A stretch of DNA of 54,306 nt from an uncultured Chloroflexota bacterium (GCA_937876225.1 CALFIC010000098.1:1-54306), one strand, 5' to 3'; positions 34,236 to 43,153 are shown, numbered from the stretch's first letter. The notes: generated from the letters alone by a model not told the origin. Program-made: numbers and translations.

Positions 34236-35069
34236 ATGTCAGACGTAAGCATGATTGAATTAATTCGGGATGCTGCCGATAAAGCTGCGGCGCGTGGTGA
34301 TACGATTGCTGCCCGCAATTATTACCGTGCAGTCTTGGCACAGCAACCGCATGATGTCGATGCAATGTTGGCATTAGCACAATTGATTCCCGTGGTAAGT
34401 GAACGGCAACGATTGATTGCCCAAGCACAAGTATTGGAGCCGGACAATCCTGCGGTAATAGCGGCTGCCGCCGAAAACGATAAAATCATTACCCAGGGGC
34501 TAAAAATCATCATCGTACCCTCCAATGATACCCAAAGTAGTGATACATTGGACGCAGTACAATCCGTCCCATCTAAACCACTCGTGATGTGTGCGGTGCA
34601 TGCGACCATAGAAGCAACATTACGGTGTACGAGTTGTGATCGCCCCATGTGCGTGCGCTGTACCATTCCCAGCGAGGTTGGTCAGCTCTGCCCAACGTGC
34701 CGCTACAAACGCATCCCAGAGCGCTATCGTAGCTCGCTCCGGCATTGGGTAATTGCCGGGGGTATTAGCACAGTATTGGCAGCAATTATCCCGATTCCAT
34801 TAGTATTTTTGTTGAGTGTTCCATTTATTGGGCCGTTGTTATATCTCGCAGGTGGGATGTTGATTGGGAGCCTCAGCGCCCAAATTACCCTCAAGTTAAC
34901 GGCCAAACGGGGACGTACCATGATTATGGCAAGTGGGATTGGTGTTGGCTTAGGGTCATTGATTGCGATGGTTATTCTCTTTGGCAGTCATATTTCGCTC
35001 ATGTTGTTGCTCTTAACCGTGTTGTCGATTGCCTTAGCAGTCCGGAGTCTCCAACAAACATTGCACTAG
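34236..35069 (+). CDS. membrane protein with TPR-like and B-box-type zinc domains
   Basis: 277 residues. N-terminal helical repeats (about 5-75, DAADKAAARGDTIAARNYYRAVL) look like one or two TPR units. Then a Cys/His cluster (about 118-160) with C-x-x-H, C-x-x-C, C-x-x-C and C-x-x-C spacing, resembling a B-box or zinc-ribbon, ends in LCPTCR. The C-terminal half has about four hydrophobic segments (about 178-275). The combination of zinc finger and membrane helices suggests a cytosolic metal-binding head on a membrane protein; the function is unknown. ATG 34236 is chosen over an in-frame GTG at 34230. Confidence 0.75.
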   Translation: MSDVSMIELIRDAADKAAARGDTIAARNYYRAVLAQQPHDVDAMLALAQLIPVVSERQRLIAQAQVLEPDNPAVIAAAAENDKIITQGLKIIIVPSNDTQSSDTLDAVQSVPSKPLVMCAVHATIEATLRCTSCDRPMCVRCTIPSEVGQLCPTCRYKRIPERYRSSLRHWVIAGGISTVLAAIIPIPLVFLLSVPFIGPLLYLAGGMLIGSLSAQITLKLTAKRGRTMIMASGIGVGLGSLIAMVILFGSHISLMLLLLTVLSIALAVRSLQQTLH

Positions 35070-35102
35070 TATATTGAAAAAGCACACACTATGCTTTCGT
35101 AG

Positions 35103-35135
35103 TACCGATGCCCCTCGTGCGTGTCGGTATTTTTT
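35103..35135 (+). terminator. terminator of the TPR/zinc membrane protein gene
   Basis: TACCGA (35103-35108) pairs with TCGGTA (35124-35129) around an internal GC-rich loop and is followed by a T6 tract. Confidence 0.75.
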
Positions 35136-35139
35136 GCAT

Positions 35140-35178
35140 AAAAAACCCACCCATACCTGATGCACAGGCATAGGTGGG
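35140..35178 (-). terminator. terminator of the class II aldolase gene
   Basis: On the minus strand, 14-base arms with two weak pairs (35146-35178) are followed by six T (35140-35145). It lies just after the aldolase-protein stop and back-to-back with the plus-strand terminator. Confidence 0.85.
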
Positions 35179-35190
35179 ATTGTGTGTGAA

Positions 35191-36366
35191 CTAGTTCATG
35201 GGAACTTGAGGAACGATTTTGCCTTCGATACGGGCAAAAATTTCTTCGATGGAATGACCGGTAATGGTCAAGCCGTGATTTTTGAGGCCAATCACGGCCC
35301 GTGACGGATCGGGGGCGCGGCGAACCAATTCGGCCACTTCGGCGGCGATTTCGTAGGTGCCACAAGGATAGTTGACTTGGGTGGATTGAATGGGGTCGCT
35401 CCACCAGGCGTGGATGTGGACGATGGCGCCGACGGAAGGATGCTCACGGTAGATCATCCAGTGCTCGATGGCATCGACTGATACGCGGCGTGGCTCAACC
35501 TGGGGTGGCACGCTCAGCCGGATCATCAATTGCTCGGGGACATAGCCAGTGACCAACAACACATCGCGACCGACGGTTTTGAGGTTGCTTTTGTCGACGC
35601 CTGATGCCGACATCCAGAAGTATTCTGGGTTGTGGTGGGCACGGGCACTCAAATTGCCGTAGCTCAGGCCACCGATGTTGTAGAGGCGACGTACCATCCG
35701 CAAGTCGTTTTCGGTGAGGAAATCTTCGATGCGGGTCGGTGACGGCAACAAACCCATTTGATCGAGGCGCACGCCAGCTTTGCAGACCTGCCACATTGGT
35801 TCTTCGCCTTGCCACAATGCTTCGGGCAAATCGGGGACAAAGTCATTGTTGATGACGAGGTGGCTACAGGCGAGTGGTTGCACGCGCTCGTAGAGGCGCT
35901 CGTAGTTGGTGGCGTCGTCACTATCGTGGCGTACCACATAGTGCCCTTGCTCGGGGGTAATGAAGTGGCTTTCGCGCATGCCATTGATGATGGTGTTGTA
36001 GATAATCAAATTCGAAATCGAGCGGATCAACAAGGGGTAGGCGGCATGCATGACGCTGGCTTCGTTACCGGGGCCTTCGAAAATCGATGCAACAAATGTG
36101 CCTTGGCCACGGCGTTTGACGGGGCGGGGGGCATCGACGTCACACATATTGAGGACGAGGCGCAATGGCATTTCGTCATTGATTTCGCCGGTGGCATCGA
36201 TGGCATTGGGGCGATAAATATTGCCCTTTGAGACAATCACATCACGAAGCCGAGCAGCAAAAGTGGTAACAAACGCACTGTGTGACTCACCGGCAATGGT
36301 AAAGGTCATCACTTCGTCTGAAGCAAATGGAGCCTGTCCGGTAGCCGACTGGGAGCCTGTAGTCAT
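35191..36366 (-). CDS. class II aldolase/adducin domain protein with extra N-terminal domain
   Basis: 391 residues, nearly twice the size of a simple class II aldolase (about 210-230). The C-terminal half (about 205-391) has the class II aldolase fold with zinc-type ligands: GAIVHIHAW (two His) and a third His in LKNHGL, plus YREHP preceding. Family members cleave fuculose- or rhamnulose-1-phosphate, decarboxylate ribulose-5-phosphate analogues, or dehydrate methylthioribulose-phosphate. The N-terminal half (about 1-200) contains SHSAFVTTFAARLRDVIVSKG and RHDSDDATNYERLYERVQPL but matches nothing I recognise. AAGGAAG precedes ATG 36366; the frame is open further upstream to 36513 without a better start. 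It has its own terminator. Confidence 0.8.
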   Translation of the reverse strand: MTTGSQSATGQAPFASDEVMTFTIAGESHSAFVTTFAARLRDVIVSKGNIYRPNAIDATGEINDEMPLRLVLNMCDVDAPRPVKRRGQGTFVASIFEGPGNEASVMHAAYPLLIRSISNLIIYNTIINGMRESHFITPEQGHYVVRHDSDDATNYERLYERVQPLACSHLVINNDFVPDLPEALWQGEEPMWQVCKAGVRLDQMGLLPSPTRIEDFLTENDLRMVRRLYNIGGLSYGNLSARAHHNPEYFWMSASGVDKSNLKTVGRDVLLVTGYVPEQLMIRLSVPPQVEPRRVSVDAIEHWMIYREHPSVGAIVHIHAWWSDPIQSTQVNYPCGTYEIAAEVAELVRRAPDPSRAVIGLKNHGLTITGHSIEEIFARIEGKIVPQVPMN

Positions 36367-36534
36367 AGTGTTCTTCCTTAGCACACAAACGCAATAAGAA
36401 GGATAAATCTTATAACGGATGGCATACAACTGCATAAAATACCGTATATCGTCATCTAGAATAGCCCGAATCGGGTATGGTGTCAAGTAAATCATTCTTG
36501 ACAAGCCCCGCACAACAACGTAGAATCGTCATTA

Positions 36535-37230
36535 ATGTATACCCTTCCACCATGGATATTTTCATTGAAAACAAAGTTGCACCGACCAAACATCCGCTGG
36601 CAATTGTTGCTCCTTGGTTGGTGCCTATTGCTACTCACCAACTGCGGACAACCAATTCAATTACTCAACCGGACGCCACGTGCGAGTAGCACCCGCTTGG
36701 TCGCAACGAGTGGGACGCCCGCAGAATCTACCGTCATACCCAATGCGACAGATATAGTGAGCACGTCGCCACTGACAACCACCCAAACCAGTGCCACTGA
36801 AGTCATTTCGGCGACGGTGACACTCAACGAGACAAGTGTCCCCACGCCAGTCATCAGCATTATTATCACGCCACAATTACGGGCAACCCCCACAGGAGAC
36901 GAACGATGGGCGGCATTTGTCAGTAATCGCGTGGCATTTGACACCCCACAACGCATGACGACATTGGCACCAAGTCCGTTGTTGTGGCTTGATCCACGCA
37001 ATGGGCAAGTACTCGAAATCGGTATGCTCAATGGCAGCTTTGCCGCAACAGCCCGCATGGTATTGACGTCAGACTCACATGAAGCCTACGAAGTCGAATA
37101 TACGATTAATCAAGACTACGGCCTCACTGCGATATCTGACGCGATTGTGATGCGGATGCGCGATGCTGGGTACACCGCCAGTGTACGTGCATTTGTTGTG
37201 GCCAGTGATACAGTTGTGCAGGCGCCATAG
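36535..37230 (+). CDS. predicted lipoprotein with Thr/Ser-rich linker
   Basis: 231 residues. Basic N-terminus, hydrophobic core (about 23-35) and a lipobox-like L-T-N-C (Cys37; Asn at -1 is unusual). A Thr/Ser/Pro-rich linker (about 45-115) is followed by a compact C-terminal domain (about 120-231). This cell-surface spacer architecture is common in Chloroflexi lipoproteins, but I do not recognise the domain. No good Shine-Dalgarno is visible at the ATG, so the true start could be elsewhere in this frame. A same-strand gene of a membrane protein follows 61 bases later. Confidence 0.6.
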   Translation: MYTLPPWIFSLKTKLHRPNIRWQLLLLGWCLLLLTNCGQPIQLLNRTPRASSTRLVATSGTPAESTVIPNATDIVSTSPLTTTQTSATEVISATVTLNETSVPTPVISIIITPQLRATPTGDERWAAFVSNRVAFDTPQRMTTLAPSPLLWLDPRNGQVLEIGMLNGSFAATARMVLTSDSHEAYEVEYTINQDYGLTAISDAIVMRMRDAGYTASVRAFVVASDTVVQAP

Positions 37231-37291
37231 TACTGATCTTTGATGATTCAACCCCCTGTGAGTGTGTGCATCACTATGCATAGGAGCACCA

Positions 37292-38218
37292 ATGACGAGC
37301 AAATATCTTGATATGGTGCGTGGGCAACGCCGCCGCCCCAGCGCACTGCAATTCACCTCCAAAACGCTACTGGCAATTTTGGCGATTATCTCGATGGGCG
37401 GATCAGCTGCGTATTGGTGGGGGGTACAATCCCAACTCACCGATAATCGCATTGTAGCTATTGCCTTTACGGCGATTTTGGTGCTGGCACCACCGAGCCT
37501 GGTATCGTTTTTGATTCCATGGTCACCGGCGGGAATGCTGTTGCAAAAAATCAACGCCCGCACGTGGGGCTACCCAGTGATTATCGGGGCAGCGCTCTAC
37601 TTAATTTATTATTCATTCCAAATCCAATGGAGCTGGTGGGCAGCCCAACCCATCGTGGCCGATGCGGGATTGGTCTATCAACAAGTACTCATCGGCATCA
37701 TCGGATTCATCATCATCCCAGCCTTGTTGTGGACGCCGGTATCGTCAGATGAACTGGTCGAACAGGTGCGCCAAGCGCATTTAGTCAAGCGCTATGAGCT
37801 ACAAACCCAAGCTGACATTGCGATTTTACGGGCCACATTGCTCCGTGCCCAAGAAAAAGCCTTGATTGGCTTTGCAAATTTGACCGTCCAAGAGCGCCAA
37901 GAACTGGCAGCCGTGATGCGCTCGTTAGTCGTTGGCATCGACAATACCTTGCGTGAAGTAGGTCAAACCGTACGCACGGTGAGTGGCGTGGCGATGCCGT
38001 TTGATGGCTTACTCGAAGACAATGCCGAAGTGCGCGATGTGCTCGATTATATTACCGAAAGTCTCGAAAGTACGGCTCTCGCCACACCCGACGATGGTTT
38101 GGATGATGAATTTGCGGAACAACCACCCCACACCACCCCGCAACTTGCCCCACAAGCACGGATGACTCGTTCTGCCCAACGGATGCAACGGTTGCACAAT
38201 GATGGTGGTGAGGAGTAA
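37292..38218 (+). CDS. membrane protein with C-terminal coiled coil, unknown
   Basis: 308 residues: four hydrophobic segments (about 24-44, 53-75, 93-112, 128-150), then a predominantly helical cytosolic part (about 155-308) with VEQVRQAHLVKRYELQTQADI and an acidic, Pro/Gln-rich tail. AGGAG precedes ATG 37292. No family recognised. It overlaps nothing but is four bases from the next small gene, which begins just beyond its stop, and the whole run continues to nadD and rsmG. Confidence 0.72.
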   Translation: MTSKYLDMVRGQRRRPSALQFTSKTLLAILAIISMGGSAAYWWGVQSQLTDNRIVAIAFTAILVLAPPSLVSFLIPWSPAGMLLQKINARTWGYPVIIGAALYLIYYSFQIQWSWWAAQPIVADAGLVYQQVLIGIIGFIIIPALLWTPVSSDELVEQVRQAHLVKRYELQTQADIAILRATLLRAQEKALIGFANLTVQERQELAAVMRSLVVGIDNTLREVGQTVRTVSGVAMPFDGLLEDNAEVRDVLDYITESLESTALATPDDGLDDEFAEQPPHTTPQLAPQARMTRSAQRMQRLHNDGGEE

Positions 38219-38222
38219 GCCT

Positions 38223-38468
38223 ATGTTGCGTGGGCGTCGATATGCCAGTGGCGGGGCCTTGCCTGCCGATGATTTGCACGAACTGGTCGATTTATTGGCG
38301 GTACGAATTTACGAACGCCTCGCCGAAAGTTCTTTTTTGTTGAGTCGGTCAGACGTCAGTGAATTAGTCAAACCCTATATTACGGACTTGATTGCGAGTG
38401 ATCAACAAGAAGTCGCATGGTTGACCTGGGAACTTATCCAAGCCGGCGCGCAAGAACGCGAAGGATGA
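38223..38468 (+). CDS. small hypothetical protein preceding nadD
   Basis: 81 residues, no recognised domain. Basic start (LRGRRYASGG), then helix-rich sequence DDLHELVDLLAVRIYERLAE and SRSDVSELVKPYI. No membrane segment. GAGGAG seven bases upstream of the ATG supports translation, and four bases separate its stop from the nadD start. Its position between an uncharacterised membrane protein and nadD suggests it is part of that operon. Confidence 0.7.
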   Translation: MLRGRRYASGGALPADDLHELVDLLAVRIYERLAESSFLLSRSDVSELVKPYITDLIASDQQEVAWLTWELIQAGAQEREG

Positions 38469-38472
38469 TGCA

Positions 38473-39066
38473 TTGAAGCGCATTGGCATATTGGGTGGGA
38501 CGTTTGATCCAATTCATGTTGGGCATATCGCCATCGCAACAATCGCGATGGCGACGTTGTCTCTTGAGCAATTACGCATCATCCCCAATCGCACCCCGCC
38601 CCACAAGCCTGCCCCCCAAGCCAGCGATGCCCAACGCATGCAGATGGTACAACTCGCCTGTGCACCCTACCCACATTGGCAAGTGAGTGACAGCGAATTA
38701 CGCCGCAGTGGTCCGTCGTACACCATTGATACGCTCAGAGAATTCGCTACCCCCCACAACCAATTGGTACTGATTTTGGGAGCGGATGCGGCGGCACTCT
38801 TGCCGGTGTGGTACCATGCCAAGCACCTCGGCGATTATTGTATGGTGGCCGTCATGCAACGCATCGGATCACCGTTTGACGACCAACAGATTCGCCAGCA
38901 ATTACCCAATCTCGTCATCACCCAAATTCCGTGGCCGGGCATGGATATATCGAGTAGCGCCATTCGTCATCGCTGTGCCCACGGCGAATCTATCACTGAT
39001 TTAGTCCCCGCCAGCGTGGCGGAGTATATTCACCAGCATCACCTCTATGGAGCACCGCGTGATTAA
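38473..39066 (+). CDS. nadD: nicotinate-nucleotide adenylyltransferase
   Basis: 197 residues. It transfers AMP from ATP to nicotinate mononucleotide in NAD synthesis. The nucleotidyltransferase motif G-G-T-F-D-P-I-H-x-G-H is at 8-18, and the C-terminal ISSSAIR (R/K-x-x-IS-S-T/S-x-I-R) motif binds ATP. NRTPPHKPAP and LILGADAAALLPVW are typical. The start is TTG with AAGGA about eight bases upstream; an ATG eight bases earlier is out of frame. The ribosome silencing factor gene (rsfS) that commonly follows nadD is absent; rsmG follows instead. Confidence 0.95.
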   Translation: MKRIGILGGTFDPIHVGHIAIATIAMATLSLEQLRIIPNRTPPHKPAPQASDAQRMQMVQLACAPYPHWQVSDSELRRSGPSYTIDTLREFATPHNQLVLILGADAAALLPVWYHAKHLGDYCMVAVMQRIGSPFDDQQIRQQLPNLVITQIPWPGMDISSSAIRHRCAHGESITDLVPASVAEYIHQHHLYGAPRD

Positions 39067-39775
39067 CCATTTTGGCATCATTACTGATTATGCCACCAAG
39101 CACAAACTCACCATTACCCCTGCCCAATATACCCAGCTGGCCGATTACCTGACTTTGCTCCAAGAATGGAACAAAGATAAAGTCAATCTGACCGCCATCG
39201 TCGATCCTGCGGAAATGGTGCGCAAACACTTGCTCGATGCGTTGACTTATATGCCCCTCAATCCCAAACCACCGGCGCGCTTGATTGATGTGGGCAGCGG
39301 CGGCGGCATCCCGGGCATCGTACTCGCGATTGTCTGGCCCGAGACACACGTCACACTAGTCGAAAGTATCGCCAAAAAAACCGCTTTCCTGGTGCATGTG
39401 GCCTCGCATTTTGCGTTGCCCAATGTGCATATCGTTAGCGAGCGCGCCGAAACACTCGGCCAAGACAAACAATATCGCGCCCAGTACGACATGGCCACGG
39501 CACGGGCAGTAGCCGAATTGCGCGTCCTAGTCGAGTATCTATTACCGCTCGTGCGCATCGGCGGCAAAGTCTATGCGCCCAAGGGACCGACCCCCCAGGT
39601 CGAAGTCGAGGCCGCCAAAACCGCCATCACCACCCTCGGGGGGCACTTGCACGACATCGTGAGCATCAACGAGCCACCCCTCGAACCGCGCACCATGGTG
39701 CGGATTGTCAAACGCCGCGTGACCCCAGGAACGTACCCGCGTTTGGCGGGCACACCGAGCAAAAAACCGTTGTAG
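39059..39775 (+). CDS. rsmG: 16S rRNA (guanine-527-N7) methyltransferase
   Basis: 238 residues (GTG start) or 242 (ATG at 39047). Class I methyltransferase: LLQEWNKDKVNLTAI, HLLDAL, DVGSGGGIPGIVLAI (SAM loop), VESIAKKTAFL, ERAE and ATARAVAELRVLVEYLLPLV. The GTG at 39059 is preferred because GGAG lies six bases upstream, while the ATG lacks such a site; either start overlaps the end of nadD, so translation is coupled. The protein modifies G527 of 16S rRNA (E. coli numbering); loss gives low-level streptomycin resistance in known species. Its stop codon lies inside a long palindromic repeat. Confidence 0.93.
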   Translation: MINHFGIITDYATKHKLTITPAQYTQLADYLTLLQEWNKDKVNLTAIVDPAEMVRKHLLDALTYMPLNPKPPARLIDVGSGGGIPGIVLAIVWPETHVTLVESIAKKTAFLVHVASHFALPNVHIVSERAETLGQDKQYRAQYDMATARAVAELRVLVEYLLPLVRIGGKVYAPKGPTPQVEVEAAKTAITTLGGHLHDIVSINEPPLEPRTMVRIVKRRVTPGTYPRLAGTPSKKPL

Positions 39776-39815
39776 ATTGTAGAGACGCAGCATGCTGCAT
39801 CTCTACAATCTACAA
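39770..39815. repeat. 46-base palindromic repeat spanning the rsmG stop
   Basis: Outer arms of 16 bases (39770-39785 and 39800-39815) are perfectly complementary. After a one-base mismatch the centre GCAGCATGCTGC is also palindromic. It supplies the final bases and the TAG stop of rsmG. Compact palindromes of this general shape (GTAGAGACG...CGTCTCTAC) are dispersed intergenic elements in cyanobacteria and Chloroflexi genomes, as I recall. Only one copy is in this window. Confidence 0.75.
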
Positions 39816-39823
39816 TCGCACCA

Positions 39824-39867
39824 ATAAAAACCACCCCCTGCAACAGCAACTGTTGCAGGGGGTGGTT
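39824..39867 (-). terminator. strong terminator after glgP
   Basis: Perfect 18-base arms (39829-39846 and 39850-39867) with a 3-base loop; on the minus strand the stem is followed by TTTTTATT. It closes the minus-strand glucan phosphorylase transcript. Confidence 0.9.
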
Positions 39868-39880
39868 GACTAGCGCCGCG

Positions 39881-42007
39881 TTATGATTTGGCCACCGGCA
39901 AATAAAGTCGGTTGACGTATTCTTTGAGCATACGTTGGGTGCTGAATTTGGGGGCACAGGTCATGATGGCAGCCTTGGCGATAGCGACCCAGCGTGCCGA
40001 CACGCCACTCGCATCGCGATCGTAGTAAGCAGGCGCCACTTCGTTTTCAAGCAAGTGGTACAGATGCTGCGCATCGTCCCAATCTTGGGCATCGAGGTTG
40101 TCGTACTCGCGCTCTTCACCGATGGCCCAGCCATTGGTGCCGTCGTAGGCTTCGGGCCACCACCCATCGAGGATGCTGAGGTTGGGTATGCCGTTGAGGC
40201 TGGCTTTTTGGCCACTAGTACCGCTGGCCTCATAGGGACGACGGGGGGTATTGAGCCACACATCGACCCCTTGGACCAAGGCTCGGGCCACGCACATGTC
40301 GTATTCTTCGAGGAAGATAATCCGACCGGCAAAGCCGGGTTCTTGGGATCGGCGATAGACGTCTTGGATGAAGTGCTTGCCTGGCTCGTCGGCGGGGTGT
40401 GCTTTGCCGGCAAACACCATTTGGATGGGCCGGGCAGGGTTGTTGAGGATGGATTTGAGGCGATCGGCATCCTTAAACAGCAACGTGGCCCGTTTGTAGG
40501 TGGCAAAACGCCGAGCAAAGCCGATGGTCAAAATGGTATCGTCAAACATCGGCCATGCCACTGGGGGAAAGCCAAGGCGAGTATGGCGTTGGGCCAAGCG
40601 CTCGCGTACAAATTCCACCAACGTGCGTTTGAGAGCCAAGCGTGCTTGCCAGAACTCACCATCATCGCTCGATTTGAGGGGTTCCCAAGTAGCGAGATTG
40701 TCGAGATGCTCGTACCAATCTGCACCCAAGGTGCGATCAAACAAATTACGCATGGCGGGAGCCAACCACGATGAAGTGTGAATGCCGTTGGTAACGGAGG
40801 TAATAGGTACTTCGTCGTTGTTTTTGCCAGGGTAGAGCCATTGCCACATCGAGCGGGCGACTTGACCGTGCAATTTACTGACGCCGTTATGCATTTCGGA
40901 CAAGCGCAAGGCCAACACGGTCATGGCAAAGCTGGGGCCCCACGACTGCTGTTGCATGGCGATATTCATGAAGGCGTCGCGACTAATCCCCAATTGATCC
41001 CAGAATTTGGCGAAATATTTGTCGATGAGATCGAGTGAAAACGCGTCATTACCGGCGGGCACAGGGGTATGGGTGGTAAATACGGCTTGGTCGCGCACCA
41101 TGTCAAAGGCTTGCATGAAGGGCACGCCTTGGGCGACGTATTCACGGGCCAACTCGAGCACCAAAAAGGCTGAGTGGCCTTCGTTCATGTGCCAGACCGC
41201 AGGGGCGATACCCATTTGCCGCAGGGCGCGCACACCACCGACCCCGAGCACGAGTTCTTGGGCAACCCGCAATTCGTGGTCACCACCGTACAAACGGGCG
41301 GACAAATCACGGTCGGCAGGGCTGTTGGGGTGAATGTCGGTATCCAGCAAATAGAGCGACATACGCCCTACTTGGAGGTGATAGACTTTGGCGTAAATCG
41401 TGCGCCCGGGGAGTTCGACCTCGACGACTACTTCGTTGCCCTCAGGGGTCACTGCAGGTCGGGCCGGGATATCGGCAAAACTCATTTTGCTGTAGAGGGC
41501 TTCTTGCCAGCCACTCGCATCGAGGCGTTGACGGAAATAGCCTTGAGGATAGATGAAACCGACAGCTACCAAGGGCAAATCGAGGTCGCTGGCTTCTTTG
41601 ATGTGGTCACCAGCTAAAATCCCTAGGCCGCCTGAATAGATGGGGAGCGATTCGTGCAAGCCGAATTCGGCCGAAAAATAAGCAATAGTGCTTTTTTCGG
41701 TGGGGTAGGTGCGTTTGAACCAGGTATCTTTGCGGTTCATGTAGGCATCAAACGCAACCACTACGGCATCGTAGTCGGCCAACCAAGTAGGGTTGTCGAC
41801 CGCGGCAATCAGACTGCGTTGGCGCACGTTGCGCAAAAACTGGACCGGGTTGTGGTAGATTGATTCCCACAATTGCGAATCGATGCGATTGAACAAATCA
41901 GTCGCGTTGGGGTTCCATGCCCACCAATAGTTGTAGGCAATGTCGCGTAAGCGGTTGATACGCACAGGAATCGGCGTAAACAACAAATCAGCACTCGTAG
42001 CGCTCAA
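39881..42007 (-). CDS. glgP: alpha-glucan phosphorylase (DUF3417 type)
   Basis: 708 residues. N-terminal DUF3417 segment (about 5-110: RINRLRDIAYNYWWAWNP, then FSAEFGLHESLPIYSGGLGILAGDHIK in part), followed by the phosphorylase core. PLP site: the Lys in GTSGQKASLNG. Other signatures are TNGIHTSSWLAPAM and GFARRFATYKRA. The enzyme releases glucose-1-phosphate from glycogen or maltodextrin. This shorter family lacks the N-terminal regulatory part of classical GlgP. The start is TTG, with AGAGG six bases upstream; no in-frame ATG gives better family coverage. Other glycogen genes are not in the window. Confidence 0.95.
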   Translation of the reverse strand: MSATSADLLFTPIPVRINRLRDIAYNYWWAWNPNATDLFNRIDSQLWESIYHNPVQFLRNVRQRSLIAAVDNPTWLADYDAVVVAFDAYMNRKDTWFKRTYPTEKSTIAYFSAEFGLHESLPIYSGGLGILAGDHIKEASDLDLPLVAVGFIYPQGYFRQRLDASGWQEALYSKMSFADIPARPAVTPEGNEVVVEVELPGRTIYAKVYHLQVGRMSLYLLDTDIHPNSPADRDLSARLYGGDHELRVAQELVLGVGGVRALRQMGIAPAVWHMNEGHSAFLVLELAREYVAQGVPFMQAFDMVRDQAVFTTHTPVPAGNDAFSLDLIDKYFAKFWDQLGISRDAFMNIAMQQQSWGPSFAMTVLALRLSEMHNGVSKLHGQVARSMWQWLYPGKNNDEVPITSVTNGIHTSSWLAPAMRNLFDRTLGADWYEHLDNLATWEPLKSSDDGEFWQARLALKRTLVEFVRERLAQRHTRLGFPPVAWPMFDDTILTIGFARRFATYKRATLLFKDADRLKSILNNPARPIQMVFAGKAHPADEPGKHFIQDVYRRSQEPGFAGRIIFLEEYDMCVARALVQGVDVWLNTPRRPYEASGTSGQKASLNGIPNLSILDGWWPEAYDGTNGWAIGEEREYDNLDAQDWDDAQHLYHLLENEVAPAYYDRDASGVSARWVAIAKAAIMTCAPKFSTQRMLKEYVNRLYLPVAKS

Positions 42008-42184
42008 GGTTCACCTCTTTTTCACAGAAGGAAACTGACACGCGGAGTAGCCACGATGCTCCCCGCAAACCGCCTACTAATATACACGGTAGTATATATT
42101 TACGCAAACAGCTATCAAAAAACAATGCCACCGCAGGCAACCTCGCTTATAATGCAAGCAATTATTCATGCAAAAGGTCCTGCA

Positions 42185-43153
42185 ATGCGTCCAACTATTG
42201 TCGTCACCCAGCCAATCCCCGGCGATGCGGTGGCACGCTTGCGCCAAATCGGCGACGTCACCTACCGCACCACCGATGGACCGTTACCGGCAGCCGAACT
42301 CAGCCAATTACTGGCACCCGCAGATGCGGTGTTGTGTCTGTTGACTGACCGCATCGACGATGCCCTGCTCGCCACGACCCCCCGCCTCAAAATCGTCGCC
42401 AATATGGCCGCTGGCTACAACAACATTGATGTGGCCGCTGCGAGTGCCCGCCGCATCGCCGTCACCAATACCCCGGGCGTGCTGAGCGAAAGCACCGCCG
42501 ACCTGACATTGGCGCTCATTCTCGGCGTCATGCGGCGCATCAGCGAATCAGAGGCGTTTTTGCGGGCAGGCAAATGGGAATACTGGAGCGCCACATTACT
42601 CCTCGGCAGCGAAGTCCATAGTCGCACGCTAGGGATTGTCGGCATGGGGCGCATCGGCACGGCGGTAGCACGCCGAGCCCGGGCATTCAACATGCGGGTG
42701 CTCTATCACGCCCGCAGTGTGCATGCCGATGCCGAAGCGCTGGGGGCCGAACGGGTTGATTTGGACACACTGCTGACCCAATCCGACATCGTCTCGCTCC
42801 ATGTCCCCTACAACACAACCACACATCATCTCATCAATGCCCAGCGCTTGGCCCAAATGCAGCCCAGCGCATTTTTAATCAATACGGCCCGTGGCAGTGT
42901 GGTCGACGAAGCCGCCTTGGCCGACGCCTTACATCGGGGTATCATCGCTGGAGCGGGGATTGATGTGTTTGAAGCCGAGCCAACCATCCACCCCCAGCTC
43001 CTCAGTGCCCCCAATGCATTGTTGTTGCCCCATATCGGCAGTGCGACCTTGCAAACCCGTAGTGCTATGGCGCGCATGGCTGCCGACAACATCGTGGCTT
43101 TTTTTGCGGGCAACCGCCCACCACAATTAGTGAATCCGGAGTATTTGGCGTGA
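42185..43153 (+). CDS. D-isomer-specific 2-hydroxyacid dehydrogenase (glyoxylate/hydroxypyruvate reductase-like)
   Basis: 322 residues. Rossmann NAD motif G-M-G-R-I-G (around 155-160); substrate Arg in NTARGSVVDEAAL, Glu in DVFEAEP and catalytic His in LPHIGSAT. VANMAAGYNNIDVAAASARRIAVTNTPGVLSE (in pieces) is characteristic of glyoxylate/hydroxypyruvate reductases of this family. AAAGG lies about ten bases before ATG 42185; the frame is open from 42056. The stop overlaps the following gene by four bases (GTGA). Confidence 0.92.
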   Translation: MRPTIVVTQPIPGDAVARLRQIGDVTYRTTDGPLPAAELSQLLAPADAVLCLLTDRIDDALLATTPRLKIVANMAAGYNNIDVAAASARRIAVTNTPGVLSESTADLTLALILGVMRRISESEAFLRAGKWEYWSATLLLGSEVHSRTLGIVGMGRIGTAVARRARAFNMRVLYHARSVHADAEALGAERVDLDTLLTQSDIVSLHVPYNTTTHHLINAQRLAQMQPSAFLINTARGSVVDEAALADALHRGIIAGAGIDVFEAEPTIHPQLLSAPNALLLPHIGSATLQTRSAMARMAADNIVAFFAGNRPPQLVNPEYLA

